Shown one piece after another: positions 26,285 through 35,990 of a stretch of DNA of 64,000 nucleotides. Source of the DNA: SIG452 sp045540295 (GTDB taxonomy: Bacteria > Bacillota > Clostridia > UMGS1840); NCBI GenBank assembly GCA_045540295.1, contig JAZQGY010000031.1:1-64000 (forward strand), in the 5' to 3' direction. The notes under the pieces are model-generated. The model saw only the letters and a program-made list of their open reading frames with translations. It had not been told where the DNA came from and made no database searches. A program made the position numbers and the translations under genes. Each line of letters starts with the position of its first letter. Positions within the stretch are counted from its first letter, which is position 1.

Positions 26285-26769
26285 TATAGGGTAATCACCC
26301 TTTCGTCCTTGGGTTCTTCAGCGTATAATACGCCGTCTACTTTATAGTTTTTCAGCACAAAATGAGTGGCGGTGGAAACCACGGTATCCAAAGTGGACAG
26401 TTTTTCTCCCACAAACATGGCAACATCCTTCATAGAATTGCCCACCACGGTTACCGCTAAGTCGTAACCACCGCTCATTAAGGTAACACTTCTTACTTCC
26501 GGAAAGGCATAAATCTCTCTGGCAATTTTATCAAAGCCTTCTCCTTTTTGAGGAGTCACCTTAAGCTCAATGGTGGCAACCGTCAGCTCGGGAGAAATTT
26601 TGTCCCAGTTGATTAAGGTTTTTGTTCCTAAAATAACGCCTTCATCCCGCAGACGTGCAATTTCCTTTGCAACTTTGGTTTCGTCTTCTGCCAAAAGCTC
26701 CGCAATGTCTTTGGCACAATAGGTGGCATTTCGTTCTAAGAGATTTAATATTTTACGGGTAAATTCCAT
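26284..26769 (-). CDS. Lrp/AsnC-family transcriptional regulator
   Basis: Lrp/AsnC-type regulator, 161 aa. An N-terminal winged helix-turn-helix (~1-50: FTRKILNLLERNATYCAKDI, then LAEDETKVAKEIARLRDEGVI) precedes the RAM ligand-binding domain (~60-145), where VRSVTLMSGGYDLAVTVVG is the typical beta-turn. ATG at 26769 follows AAGGAAG; a longer frame lacks a site. It is translationally coupled to the downstream aminotransferase gene and may respond to an amino acid. Confidence 0.92.
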   Translation of the reverse strand: MEFTRKILNLLERNATYCAKDIAELLAEDETKVAKEIARLRDEGVILGTKTLINWDKISPELTVATIELKVTPQKGEGFDKIAREIYAFPEVRSVTLMSGGYDLAVTVVGNSMKDVAMFVGEKLSTLDTVVSTATHFVLKNYKVDGVLYAEEPKDERVITL

Positions 26770-26814
26770 AAAAATTCTTCCTTTCTGGTTGTTTGGAAAA
26801 CAGGAAATCAAAAA

Positions 26815-28731
26815 TTATCTTGCTTTGGTTTCTGCTTCCACTTTCAGTTCTTTGATAAATTCGTCTAATTTTAAGCTGCCTTTGTCTCCGTCTTTTCTGG
26901 AACGAACGGATACGGTGCCTTCTTCCGCTTCTTTTTCCCCAACGATGACCATATAGGGCAGTTTATGAAGCTGCGCTTCACGGATTTTGTAACCGATTTT
27001 TTCGCTTCTGTTATCCAATTCAACTCTGAATCCTGCCATCATCAGCTCGTCAGTTACTTTTTTAGCATATTCTTCAAAACGTTCGGAAATGGGTAACACT
27101 TTTAACTGAACCGGTGCTAACCATAAGGGGAATGCACCTGCATATTTTTCGATTAACAGTGCTAAGGTTCTTTCATAGCAGCCGATGGAGGTTCTGTGAA
27201 TAATATAGGGGTTTTTCTTGGTGCCGTCTGCTGCCACATATTCCATACCGAATTTTTCAGCCAGCATCTGGTCAATCTGAATGGTGATTAAGGTGTCTTC
27301 CTTGCCGTGAACATTCTTAATCTGAATGTCTAATTTGGGACCGTAGAAAGCAGCTTCGCCAATGCCGATTTTGTAATCCAAGCCAAGGTCATCCAAAATT
27401 ACTTTCATAATGCCCTGAGCTTCGTCCCACTGTTCGGGAGTGCCGATATATTTTTCGGTATCTTCGGGGTCCCACTGGGAGAATCGGTAGGAAACATCTT
27501 CATATAAGCCTAAGGTTTTTAACATATAGTTGGTTAAATCCAGACAATTTCTGAATTCGTCTGCCAACTGATCGGGAGTACACATTAAGTGACCTTCGGA
27601 AATGGTGAACTGACGAACACGAATTAAGCCGTGCATTTCACCGGAGGCTTCGTTTCTGAATAAGGTGGAGGTTTCTGCCAGTCTCATAGGCAGGTCTCTG
27701 TAGGAACGGCCACGGTTTAAGAAAGCCTGATACTGGAAGGGACAGGTCATAGGACGCAGTGCAAACACTTCGTCGTCGGTTTCTTCGTCTCCCATTACAA
27801 ACATACCGTCTTTGTAATGATCCCAGTGACCGGAAATTTTATATAAGTCACTTTTTGCCATCAAGGGAGTTTTGGTGAGTAACCAGCCGCGTTTCTGTTC
27901 TTCATCTTCTACCCAACGCTGAAGTAACTGAATCACTCTTGCCCCTTTGGGAAGCATAATGGGCAAGCCCTGACCGATAACATCCACGGTGGTAAAGAGT
28001 TCTAATTCTCTGCCCAATTTGTTGTGGTCACGTTTTTTCGCTTCTTCCAGCTTGGTAACGTGCTCTTCCAGTTCTTCTCTGGTGGGGAAAGAAATACCGT
28101 AAATACGGCGAAGCATTTTGTTCTTTTCATCCCCTCTCCAGTACGCACCGGTAATGGATAAGAGCTTGTATGCTTTAATACCGCCAACAAAAGTCAGGTG
28201 AGGACCTGCACACAGGTCGGTGAAATCACCCTGCTCGTAGAAAGACAGTTCACTGTCTTCAGGCAGGTCGTTGATGAGTTCCACTTTATAGGGTTCGTCT
28301 TTCACCTTTTCCAAGGCTTCTGCACGGGATAAAGTATAACGGTTTAAGCGAGTGTTTTTCTTGATGATTTTTTTCATCTGACTTTCGATTTTTGCAAGGT
28401 CTTCATTGGTGAAGCCGGGATCGTAGTCAAAATCGTAATAGAAACCGTTATCGGTTGCAGGACCGATTGCCAGTTTTGCATCGGGATATAAAATTTTCAC
28501 AGCTTCTGCCAGCACGTGAGAGGTGGTGTGCCAATAGGTTTTCTTACCTTCGGGATCAGAAAAATCAAACAGAGTGATTTCCCCGTTTTCACTGATTTCT
28601 TCGGATAAGCCTACTACTTTTCCGTTCACTTCGGCACATAAGATGCCTTTTAATACGTCGGGATGTTCTGCTTTGACCGCTTCAAACACAGACACGGGAG
28701 CAGATACGCTTTTTAAATTTACTTTAATCAT
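26815..28731 (-). CDS. thrS: threonyl-tRNA synthetase
   Basis: Class II synthetase ThrRS, 638 aa. Order: TGS domain (~1-60), editing domain with HTTSHVLAEAV, catalytic core with motif 2 FRNEASGEMHGLIRVRQF and zinc ligands (MTCPFQYQAF, GHL region, and IHRTSIGCYERTLALLIE), then the C-terminal anticodon-binding domain (APVQLKVLPISERFEEYA). The ATG at 28731 gives the standard start MIKVNLKSVS. Unlike many Firmicutes thrS genes it has no T-box leader: only 47 bp separate it from pyrD, so it is probably expressed with the pyr genes. Confidence 0.97.
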   Translation of the reverse strand: MIKVNLKSVSAPVSVFEAVKAEHPDVLKGILCAEVNGKVVGLSEEISENGEITLFDFSDPEGKKTYWHTTSHVLAEAVKILYPDAKLAIGPATDNGFYYDFDYDPGFTNEDLAKIESQMKKIIKKNTRLNRYTLSRAEALEKVKDEPYKVELINDLPEDSELSFYEQGDFTDLCAGPHLTFVGGIKAYKLLSITGAYWRGDEKNKMLRRIYGISFPTREELEEHVTKLEEAKKRDHNKLGRELELFTTVDVIGQGLPIMLPKGARVIQLLQRWVEDEEQKRGWLLTKTPLMAKSDLYKISGHWDHYKDGMFVMGDEETDDEVFALRPMTCPFQYQAFLNRGRSYRDLPMRLAETSTLFRNEASGEMHGLIRVRQFTISEGHLMCTPDQLADEFRNCLDLTNYMLKTLGLYEDVSYRFSQWDPEDTEKYIGTPEQWDEAQGIMKVILDDLGLDYKIGIGEAAFYGPKLDIQIKNVHGKEDTLITIQIDQMLAEKFGMEYVAADGTKKNPYIIHRTSIGCYERTLALLIEKYAGAFPLWLAPVQLKVLPISERFEEYAKKVTDELMMAGFRVELDNRSEKIGYKIREAQLHKLPYMVIVGEKEAEEGTVSVRSRKDGDKGSLKLDEFIKELKVEAETKAR

Positions 28732-28778
28732 TTTTTTAATCTCTTTTCTTAAATTTTTTTGTAAAGTCGCTGTTGTCG

Positions 28779-29702
28779 TTATATTTTTTTGCCCTGAGGA
28801 TGTGCACAACCAATCAGCTCGTTCACATCCGCAATGCCATTTTGGTCTAAATAGGTGTTTAATCCGTCAATCACTTTTAAGGGCGTGAAGGGATCTTTAA
28901 AGTTCATGGTACCAACCGAAACTAAGGTTGCACCTGCTGCCATAAATTCCACAGCATCGTTACCGTTTGCCACACCGCCCATACCGATGATGGGTGCTTT
29001 GGTTTTGGCATAGGTCTGATACACCATACGCACTGCGATGGGTCTTACGCAGGGGCCGGAAAGCCCTGCCACAATGTTATGGAAAATGGGTTTTCTTGTT
29101 TTTAAGTCAATTGCCATACCGGTAACGGTGTTGATTAAGGAAAGTCCGTCTGCCCCTGCATCCATAGCTGCCTGGCCAATGGTGGCAATATCTGTCACAT
29201 TAGGAGAAAGCTTGATGCAAAGAGGTGTGGAAATGGCTTCCTTCACCGTTTTTGTAATTTCAAACACGGTGTCGGGATTGGTGCCGAATGCGGCGCCGCC
29301 CTGCTTCACATTAGGGCAGGAAACGTTCAGTTCGATAATGTCAGCGCCCGCTGCATCCACAATTTTGCAGGCTTCCACATAATCGGAAAAGGTGCTTCCG
29401 GACACATTGGCAATGATTCTTAAATCCAACTTTTTCAATTCGGGCATAATCTTCTTTGCAAAGTATCTTACGCCGGGGTTCTGAAGTCCAACACTATTCA
29501 ATACCCCCGAAGGGGTTTCCACGATTCTGGGAGCGGGATTGCCCTGCCGTTCGTTTAAGGTTAAACCCTTCACGGTGATACCGCCCAGTTTTTCGATGGA
29601 ATAAAGTTCGTTATATTCCATCCCAAATCCGAAGGTACCGGAGGCAGTTACCACAGGGTTTTTAAATTCCACACCCAGATAGTTTACTGTTAAGTTTGCC
29701 AT
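28779..29702 (-). CDS. pyrD: dihydroorotate dehydrogenase B, catalytic subunit
   Basis: FMN-containing class 1B dihydroorotate dehydrogenase (307 aa), which makes orotate and passes electrons through PyrK to NAD+. Visible are TASGTFGFGMEY near the N terminus, the catalytic Cys in ELNVSCPNVKQGG, and the phosphate-binding IIGMGGVANGNDAVEF. GGAGGT precedes the ATG, which directly abuts the pyrK stop codon. It is part of the pyrB-C-F-K-D run. Confidence 0.97.
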   Translation of the reverse strand: MANLTVNYLGVEFKNPVVTASGTFGFGMEYNELYSIEKLGGITVKGLTLNERQGNPAPRIVETPSGVLNSVGLQNPGVRYFAKKIMPELKKLDLRIIANVSGSTFSDYVEACKIVDAAGADIIELNVSCPNVKQGGAAFGTNPDTVFEITKTVKEAISTPLCIKLSPNVTDIATIGQAAMDAGADGLSLINTVTGMAIDLKTRKPIFHNIVAGLSGPCVRPIAVRMVYQTYAKTKAPIIGMGGVANGNDAVEFMAAGATLVSVGTMNFKDPFTPLKVIDGLNTYLDQNGIADVNELIGCAHPQGKKI

Positions 29703-30479
29703 TTAGAGTAATACCTCCTTTGCATTGAATACGGGGCCGTCTTTGCAGACGTGAAGATGACGGAATCCTTCTTCCCCTTCATCTTCTACCTTGATGTTGC
29801 AGCAAAGACAAGCGCCGATACCGCAACCCATGCGCTCTTCCATGGAAATCTGGCAATGGATGTTGTATTTATCGGTCATCTCTTTTAAAGCTTTGAGCAT
29901 GGGCAAGGGCCCGCAAGCATATACCGCTTCGTAAGCACCGCCCTCCAGCTTTTCTTTCACTGCCTGAAGAGCGTTTCCGTGGAATCCGTAGGAACCGTCA
30001 TCTGTAGCGATAAATAAGTTGTTGCAATAATTTTGAAATTCGTCTTCTAAGGTAACCAAATCTTTGGTGCGAAATCCCAGCGACACATCACAGGTTTCCA
30101 CCTGTTTTGCCAATTGGAGCAAAGGATAAACCCCAATACCGCCACCTAAGATTAAGGCTTTTTCTTTGCGGATGGTAAATCCGTTCCCCAAAGGTCCTAA
30201 AATGTCCAGCGTGTCACCCACCTGCTTTTCGGAAAGCTTTTGGGTGCCTTTGCCTCGAACATCGAAGATGAAGCGGATGCCCGTGTCGGTCACTTCGCAA
30301 ATGCTGATGGGACGGCGGAGCACAAACTCGTCTCCGCAATCAATATGCACAAACTGTCCGCAACGGGATGCTTTTGCCAGATATTCGTCTTCCACGGTAA
30401 CATCAAAGATGGAGCCGCAAAGATTTGTTTTTTTTATAATTTTGGCTGTTGTAACCTGATATTTTTTTGTTTCTTCCAT
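29703..30479 (-). CDS. pyrK: dihydroorotate dehydrogenase electron-transfer subunit
   Basis: PyrK, the FAD and 2Fe-2S subunit that links PyrD to NAD+ (258 aa). FAD-binding RRPISICEV and the NAD-binding LGGGIGVYPLLQLAKQ are present. The C-terminal cluster ligands are ERMGCGIGACLCCNIKV plus the distal HVCKDGPVF Cys. Adjacent to pyrD as is usual for class 1B enzymes. Confidence 0.96.
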   Translation of the reverse strand: MEETKKYQVTTAKIIKKTNLCGSIFDVTVEDEYLAKASRCGQFVHIDCGDEFVLRRPISICEVTDTGIRFIFDVRGKGTQKLSEKQVGDTLDILGPLGNGFTIRKEKALILGGGIGVYPLLQLAKQVETCDVSLGFRTKDLVTLEDEFQNYCNNLFIATDDGSYGFHGNALQAVKEKLEGGAYEAVYACGPLPMLKALKEMTDKYNIHCQISMEERMGCGIGACLCCNIKVEDEGEEGFRHLHVCKDGPVFNAKEVLL

Positions 30480-30508
30480 ATTCTAAAACCTCACAATCTT
30501 CTGCCCGA

Positions 30509-31417
30509 CTAAATGGCAGAGGTGATATCTTCTTTCATACGGATTGCTTCTTTTCTTGCAAATTCTGCAAACGCTTCGCCGGGAGCACCCGCCTTCTGAT
30601 ATGCACACATAATGCCGCGGCTGGAATTTACCACAGCCCCCATACCGTCCTTGTCAAACAAATGTGCAATATCTTTTGCGGTGCCGCCCTGTGCGCCGTA
30701 ACCGGGCACTAAGAACACGGTTTTTGGCATAATGGCACGAAGCTTTTTCGACTGCTCGGGATAGGTTGCACCCACCACGGCACCCACGGAGGAGTAGCCT
30801 AAATCATTGACGGTGGATTCTCCCCATTTGTTTACCATTTTGGCAACCTTTACATAGATTTCTTCACCGTCTAACACCAAATCCTGCAGTTCACCGCTGG
30901 AGGGGTTAGAAGTTTTTACTAATACAAAAATGCCTTTATCGAATTCCTCACAGCGTTTTACAAAAGGCAGGATGCCGTCGCTTCCCAGATAGGGATTTAC
31001 GGTTAAGGAATCGGGCTGGAAAGCTCTATCTGCTTCTCCGAATAACTGGGTTTTTCCTAAGTATGCAGTAGCATAGGCATCGGAGGTAGAACCAATATCG
31101 TTTCGTTTGCCGTCTGCAATCACATAGAAGCCTTTTTCTTTGGCGTATTTGATGGTTTCATAATAAGCACGGATTCCTTCCAGCCCGTACATTTCATAGT
31201 AGGCAGACTGGGGTTTCACCGCAGGAACAATGTCGCATAACGCATCCATTAAGCCTTTGTTGAATTCTAAAATTGCTTCGGCAGCAGCTTTAAAAGTTTT
31301 GCCGTGTTCTTTTTCTGCTTTTTCTAAGATATAGGTTGGGATATAGGATAACACCGGGTCTAAGCCTGCCACGGTGGGGTTGTTCATCGTTTTAATTTTT
31401 GTCAGTAATTCTTTCAT
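30509..31417 (-). CDS. pyrF: orotidine 5'-phosphate decarboxylase
   Basis: PyrF type 2 (longer Mycobacterium/Clostridia form), 302 aa. It converts OMP to UMP in the last step of UMP synthesis. The catalytic Lys/Asp array is in FYVIADGKRNDIGSTSDAY. FLVPGYGAQGGTAKDI is the phosphate-binding region. AAAGGAAC lies upstream of the ATG. A structured inverted-repeat element separates it from pyrC. Confidence 0.96.
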   Translation of the reverse strand: MKELLTKIKTMNNPTVAGLDPVLSYIPTYILEKAEKEHGKTFKAAAEAILEFNKGLMDALCDIVPAVKPQSAYYEMYGLEGIRAYYETIKYAKEKGFYVIADGKRNDIGSTSDAYATAYLGKTQLFGEADRAFQPDSLTVNPYLGSDGILPFVKRCEEFDKGIFVLVKTSNPSSGELQDLVLDGEEIYVKVAKMVNKWGESTVNDLGYSSVGAVVGATYPEQSKKLRAIMPKTVFLVPGYGAQGGTAKDIAHLFDKDGMGAVVNSSRGIMCAYQKAGAPGEAFAEFARKEAIRMKEDITSAI

Positions 31418-31443
31418 TGTTTGTTCCTTTCATCATGTATTGA

Positions 31444-31545
31444 TTCTGCATAAATTTCGCACTCGTCACTTTTTCTCAATGCTCACATACACCCAGTATA
31501 GCTTCGCATTGGAACAAGCAACGCCTATCGAAAATTTCTGCAGAA
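31444..31545 (-). repeat. structured inverted-repeat element between pyrC and pyrF
   Basis: Outer arms TTCTGCATAAATTT (31444-31457) and AAATTTCTGCAGAA (31532-31545) are complementary with one mismatch. Inside, on the minus strand, CAATGC pairs with GCATTG and ATAC-TGGGT-GTAT forms a small hairpin. It has the form of a short non-coding mobile or structured element in the pyr transcript. No second copy was seen in the window. Confidence 0.5.
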
Positions 31546-31548
31546 CCT

Positions 31549-32820
31549 TTAGGATAGTTTCAGTTTACCGTCGGTGATAACAACTTTCACTTTTCCGGTC
31601 AGTTCCTTTCCGTAATAGGGAGAGTTTTTGCTTTTGGAGACGGTATTTTCGGGAGCGGGTACCCAGGTTTCATCCAAATCACAAACGGTGATATTTGCAG
31701 TTGCTCCAACCTTGATTTCGGCAGGAGTGATATTTAAAATTCTGCAGGGAGTGTCTGCCATTAATTTAGCAAGTCCCGGCAGGGTGATTTTTCCGGTTTT
31801 GTAAAGATAAGTGCATCCAACGGCAAAGGAAGTTTCCAATCCGATGATACCGTTTAAGGCGTGGTCGAATTCAATTTTCTTTTCGTCAAAGTGATGGGGT
31901 GCGTGGTCGGTTGCGATGGCGTCAATAGTGCCATCCATTAAGCCTTCAATGATAGCTGCCACGTCGGATGCTTCTCGTAAGGGAGGATTCATTTTGGCGT
32001 GAGTATCGTAGCCTTCGCAGGCTTCATCGGTTAAAGAGAAGTAGTGCGGGCAGGTATCACAAGTAACCTTCACGCCTTCTTTTTTCGCATTACGGATTAA
32101 TTCTACACTTCCTTTGGTGCTGATGTGGGTGATATGCACGGGCACCTGATAGCTTTTTGCTAAGATAATTTCTCTGGCGATTGCAGCTTCCTCTGCTGCA
32201 CGGGTGATACCGCGAAGTCCCAGGCGGTCTGCGGTGGCTCCTTCATTCATCACGCCGCCGTTTACCAATGATAAGTCCTCCGAATGGCAAACTACGGGCA
32301 TTCCTGCCATATCGGCATAGCGGAGAGCCTGACGCATGGTGTTGGAATCGGACACGGGTTTTCCGTCATCAGAAACTGCAACGGCACCGTGTGCCTTTAA
32401 TTCCATCATTTCGGTTAATTCTTTGCCTTCCAGTCCTTTGGTGATTGCCGCTACAGGGAACACTTTAGCATAGCCAAACTTGTTTGCTTTGTTGATAATA
32501 TATTCCACAACAGGCACATTATCGGTCACAGGGTTGGTATTGGGCATTGCCGCTACCCCCCAGAAGCCGCCGTGAAGTGCCGCACGGGTTCCGGTTTCAA
32601 TATCTTCCTTGTAGGTGAAGCCGGGGTCTCTCATATGGGTATGCATATCGAAGAATGAGGGAAATGCAGTTTTGCCGGTGCAATCAATCACACGGTCTGC
32701 ATTATCAGTAAGGTTTGCACCGATTTTGGCAATCACGCCGTCTGCAACCAGGATATCCTGTGCTTCGGTGACAGACTCTACGGTAACAACGGTAAGATTT
32801 TTTAATAAAATAGTCATCAT
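31549..32820 (-). CDS. pyrC: dihydroorotase
   Basis: Dihydroorotase (423 aa), class I type, cyclising carbamoyl-aspartate. Zinc ligands are in FDMHTHMRDPG; further His ligands lie in PVHITHISTKGSVE and the Asp in DAIATDHAPHH. GGAGG precedes an ATG-ATG pair, so the start could be one codon later. Directly follows pyrB by 11 bp. Confidence 0.96.
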   Translation of the reverse strand: MMTILLKNLTVVTVESVTEAQDILVADGVIAKIGANLTDNADRVIDCTGKTAFPSFFDMHTHMRDPGFTYKEDIETGTRAALHGGFWGVAAMPNTNPVTDNVPVVEYIINKANKFGYAKVFPVAAITKGLEGKELTEMMELKAHGAVAVSDDGKPVSDSNTMRQALRYADMAGMPVVCHSEDLSLVNGGVMNEGATADRLGLRGITRAAEEAAIAREIILAKSYQVPVHITHISTKGSVELIRNAKKEGVKVTCDTCPHYFSLTDEACEGYDTHAKMNPPLREASDVAAIIEGLMDGTIDAIATDHAPHHFDEKKIEFDHALNGIIGLETSFAVGCTYLYKTGKITLPGLAKLMADTPCRILNITPAEIKVGATANITVCDLDETWVPAPENTVSKSKNSPYYGKELTGKVKVVITDGKLKLS

Positions 32821-32831
32821 TCATTCCTCCT

Positions 32832-33749
32832 CTATGCACGGTTTACGAAGGTGTCCAGCACTGCCATACGAATTGCCACTCCGTTGGTAACCTGCTCGTC
32901 AATCACAGATTTGTCGGGAGCATACAGTGCGGACTGTAATTCCAGTCCTCGATTTACCGGACCGGGATGCATAATGATGGCACCTTCTTTGGCAAGCTTC
33001 ATCCGTACTTCATTCACGCCGAAATACTTGGAATATTCATATCCGGAGGGGAAGAAGCAGTTTTTCTGACGCTCCAGCTGAAGGCGTAAGGGCATAACCA
33101 CGTCGGCATCCTTTATAGCCTTGTCCACATCGGTATACATTTTCACGCCTAGGCTTTCCAAATCGTTGGGAAGCAGGGTTCTGGGCCCTGCCATCACCAC
33201 TTCGGCACCCAATTTTAACAGACCGTAGGTATCGCTTCGTGCCACACGGCTATGGTAAATGTCTCCAATGATGGCCACCTTTTTGCCTTCCACGGTACCC
33301 ATTTTTTCATACATGGTGAAAAAATCCAACAGTGCCTGAGTGGGATGCTCGTTCATCCCGTCACCTGCATTGATGACGGTAGCATCCACGTTTTTTGCTA
33401 CCAAATGAGGAGCACCTGCATTTTCATGACGGATAATGAAACAGTCAGTACCCATCACATTTAAAGTTCGGGTGGTGTCGATTAAGGTTTCGCCTTTTTG
33501 CACAGAACTGGAGGATACCGCCATATTGGAAGCCATAGCACCCAAATATTTTGCTGCCAGTTCAAAGGAGGTTCGGGTTCGGGTACTGTTTTCGTAAAAC
33601 AGAGTCATCACCGATTTTCCTGTCAGATTCGTGGCTTTTTTACAATCGGAAAAAATGATTTTCTTCATTCCTTCCGCTTTTTTCAAAATGTAATGAATCT
33701 GATCGGCATCCAGATTCTTGATGCCAAGCAAGTCTTTTTCAAATTTCAT
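32832..33749 (-). CDS. pyrB: aspartate carbamoyltransferase catalytic subunit
   Basis: Catalytic chain of aspartate transcarbamylase (305 aa), first committed step of pyrimidine synthesis. The carbamoyl-phosphate motif STRTRTSFE and HPTQALLDFFT are present. The ATG at 33749 gives the usual start MKFEKDLLGIKNL. The regulatory subunit gene pyrI, often next to pyrB in Clostridia, is absent here. First gene of the pyrB-C-F-K-D-thrS series, behind its own promoter. No PyrR-type attenuator was recognised. Confidence 0.97.
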   Translation of the reverse strand: MKFEKDLLGIKNLDADQIHYILKKAEGMKKIIFSDCKKATNLTGKSVMTLFYENSTRTRTSFELAAKYLGAMASNMAVSSSSVQKGETLIDTTRTLNVMGTDCFIIRHENAGAPHLVAKNVDATVINAGDGMNEHPTQALLDFFTMYEKMGTVEGKKVAIIGDIYHSRVARSDTYGLLKLGAEVVMAGPRTLLPNDLESLGVKMYTDVDKAIKDADVVMPLRLQLERQKNCFFPSGYEYSKYFGVNEVRMKLAKEGAIIMHPGPVNRGLELQSALYAPDKSVIDEQVTNGVAIRMAVLDTFVNRA

Positions 33750-33823
33750 AGTCCTTACATTCGACTCCTTCCCGCCAATGTTCATCGGAACATTTCTAAA
33801 AAAATACAAAATTATACTTATAT

Positions 33824-33852
33824 AGTATAGCACAAAGTTTTTTGTTTGTCTA
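33824..33852 (-). promoter_or_regulatory. vegetative promoter of the pyr operon
   Basis: On the minus strand TAGACA (33847-33852), 17 bp spacer, TATACT (33824-33829), ~75 bp upstream of pyrB. Confidence 0.65.
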
Positions 33853-33915
33853 TAGTTTTAACCCATTTTTTTCGTGTTTTTTGTGGGTTTTTCGCCCTCT
33901 TTTCCCTGTTTCAAA

Positions 33916-33944
33916 TTGACAAATCTTTCAGGGTATGCTAAAAT
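33916..33944 (+). promoter_or_regulatory. vegetative promoter of the dgt-proC operon
   Basis: TTGACA (33916-33921), 17 bp spacer, TAAAAT (33939-33944), ~30 bp upstream of the first start codon. Confidence 0.7.
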
Positions 33945-33977
33945 GAAAGAATCCTTGAGATAAATGAGGAATTTTTT

Positions 33978-35165
33978 ATGAATATTTATCAGTCGCTGTC
34001 GGAAGAATTGCAGGAGCAAATCCGCCGGGATTTTAAAGACAGCTATATCTTAGAAAACACGGCAATCCGTAGGGATATGGGTCACGATCAGCCCTCCATT
34101 TGGAGAAGCTGTTACCTTCGTGATGTGGAAAAAATCATGCACTCCCCCTACTACAACCGTTATACCGACAAAACCCAGGTGTTTGCCTTCTATAAAAACG
34201 ACGACATCAGCCGCCGCGCTTTTCATGTGCAGTTGGTGTCCCGTATTGCCAGAAACATTGGCAGAATACTGGGGTTAAACCTGGATTTAATCGAAGCCAT
34301 TGCTTTAGGGCACGATATCGGGCATACCCCCTTCGGTCATGCCGGAGAAAGCTTTTTAAATGGACTTTCGTTGGAATACACAGGGAGACAGTTTCACCAT
34401 AATGTGCATAGTGTCCGTGTGTTAGACGGAATTTTCCGCCATAACATTTCGTTGCAGACCTTAGACGGTATTCTCTGCCACAACGGCGAAATGGAGCAAA
34501 AAGAATACCGCATCTCTCCGCTTTCCGGCTTTTCGGAATTTGACGAAAAAGTGGAAAACTGCTATGTAAAAGACGGCGCTGTGAAAAAACTGACCCCCTC
34601 CACCAAGGAAGGATGCGTAGTAAAAATCTGCGATTTGATTGCTTATTTGGGCAAAGACCGTCAGGATGCACTAAAGACGGAAACACTCCTCTCAGAAGAA
34701 CTGTTTTCGGAGACTTCCTTAGGCAAATACAATGCTGTGATTATCAACAATCTGTGCGTCAATATTATTGAAAAAAGCTACGGAAAGGATTGCATCACAA
34801 TGGATGAAAAATCCTTTTCAGCGCTCTGTAAAATCAAGGAAGAAAACTACCGCTTGATCTACGGAAGCAAACGGGTGAAAGAAATCGAAATTCTTTTGAA
34901 GCCAATGTTTCGGGAACTGTATGAAAAACTGCGAAAAGATCTGACCGAAAACCGTATGGCTTCCCCGATTTTCCGTCATCATTTAGACTTTATCGAAGAA
35001 CACGGAAAACATTACCGCCAGAACAATTATCGGGAAGAAACCTCAGTCGACCAAACGGTAATTGATTATATCGCAAGTATGACGGATGATTATTTTATTG
35101 AGCTTTATGAACATCTGTTCCCCGATAAAAAATCTCCATTAAGCTACACCCCTTACTTTAGCTAA
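33978..35165 (+). CDS. HD-domain dNTP triphosphohydrolase (Dgt-like)
   Basis: HD-superfamily phosphohydrolase (395 aa) of the deoxyguanosinetriphosphate triphosphohydrolase-like family. Such enzymes release triphosphate from dNTPs and adjust nucleotide pools. The N terminus has RSCYLRDVEKIMHSPYYNR and the metal centre is in ALGHDIGHTPFGHAGE, with further HD residues downstream (CHNGEM, CDLIAY). Substrate specificity is unknown. The ribosome site is weak (GAGG ~9 bases upstream). Probably co-transcribed with proC and the next gene. Confidence 0.87.
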   Translation: MNIYQSLSEELQEQIRRDFKDSYILENTAIRRDMGHDQPSIWRSCYLRDVEKIMHSPYYNRYTDKTQVFAFYKNDDISRRAFHVQLVSRIARNIGRILGLNLDLIEAIALGHDIGHTPFGHAGESFLNGLSLEYTGRQFHHNVHSVRVLDGIFRHNISLQTLDGILCHNGEMEQKEYRISPLSGFSEFDEKVENCYVKDGAVKKLTPSTKEGCVVKICDLIAYLGKDRQDALKTETLLSEELFSETSLGKYNAVIINNLCVNIIEKSYGKDCITMDEKSFSALCKIKEENYRLIYGSKRVKEIEILLKPMFRELYEKLRKDLTENRMASPIFRHHLDFIEEHGKHYRQNNYREETSVDQTVIDYIASMTDDYFIELYEHLFPDKKSPLSYTPYFS

Positions 35166-35181
35166 GAAAGGATCGAAAGAA

Positions 35182-35973
35182 ATGAAAATCGGATTTATCG
35201 GTACCGGCAATATGGGCGGTGCCATGATTGACGGTATTTTGGCATCCGGAATTGTTGCTGCATCCGACATATATGTCAGCGACATTTCCGAAGCTCAGCT
35301 GACTAAATACAAAGAAAAAGGCATCAACACTTCAACAGATAACAAAAGAACCGCAGAGCAATCGGACTATGTTTTCTTAACCGTGAAACCTCAGTTTTAT
35401 GAAGCGGTTCTGAAGGAATTAACAGAATTTTCCAATAAAATATACATCACCGTGGCACCCGGCATTACCACAGAATATTTAAGAAACGCTTTGTCTCAAA
35501 CTACCAAAGCAGTCCGCACCATGCCCAACACTCCTGCCTTAGTGGGAGAAGGAGTAACTGCCGTTTGCCGAGGAGATTACATCACCGATGAGGAATACGA
35601 AACTGTAAAAAAACTAATTGCAGCTTTCTCAGAAATCCACGAATTGCCCGAAGATAAAATGGACGCCATTATTTCGGTTTCCGGCTCCTCCCCTGCCTAT
35701 GTCTATATGATGATTGACGCCATGGCAAAATCAGGTGAACGTCAGGGAATCCCCTACGATACCGCACTTCGAATGGCAGGAAAAACCGTGTTAGGCGCAG
35801 CAAAGCTGCTCCTTGCATCTACCGATTCTGCCGAAGTGCTCATTGACCGTGTCTGTTCCAAAGGCGGCACCACCATTGAAGCGGTCAACCATTTAAAAGA
35901 GCATGATTTTTACCGGTTAATTGATGATGCTATGGCGGAATGTACCCGACGGGCATTGGAACTTAAAAAATAG
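35182..35973 (+). CDS. proC: pyrroline-5-carboxylate reductase
   Basis: ProC (263 aa), reducing pyrroline-5-carboxylate to proline with NAD(P)H. The N-terminal Rossmann motif is IGFIGTGNMGGAMIDGIL. The C-terminal signature (VSGSSPAYVYMMIDAMA, then AGKTVLGAAKLL and SKGGTTIEAVNHL) is complete. AAAGGA precedes the ATG. It starts 16 bp after the HD hydrolase gene. Confidence 0.96.
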   Translation: MKIGFIGTGNMGGAMIDGILASGIVAASDIYVSDISEAQLTKYKEKGINTSTDNKRTAEQSDYVFLTVKPQFYEAVLKELTEFSNKIYITVAPGITTEYLRNALSQTTKAVRTMPNTPALVGEGVTAVCRGDYITDEEYETVKKLIAAFSEIHELPEDKMDAIISVSGSSPAYVYMMIDAMAKSGERQGIPYDTALRMAGKTVLGAAKLLLASTDSAEVLIDRVCSKGGTTIEAVNHLKEHDFYRLIDDAMAECTRRALELKK

Positions 35974-35990
35974 GAAAGGATGACTCTTTT

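Noticed and set aside
28732..28778. T-box before thrS
   Set aside because: The 47-bp gap is too short and has no T-box motif.
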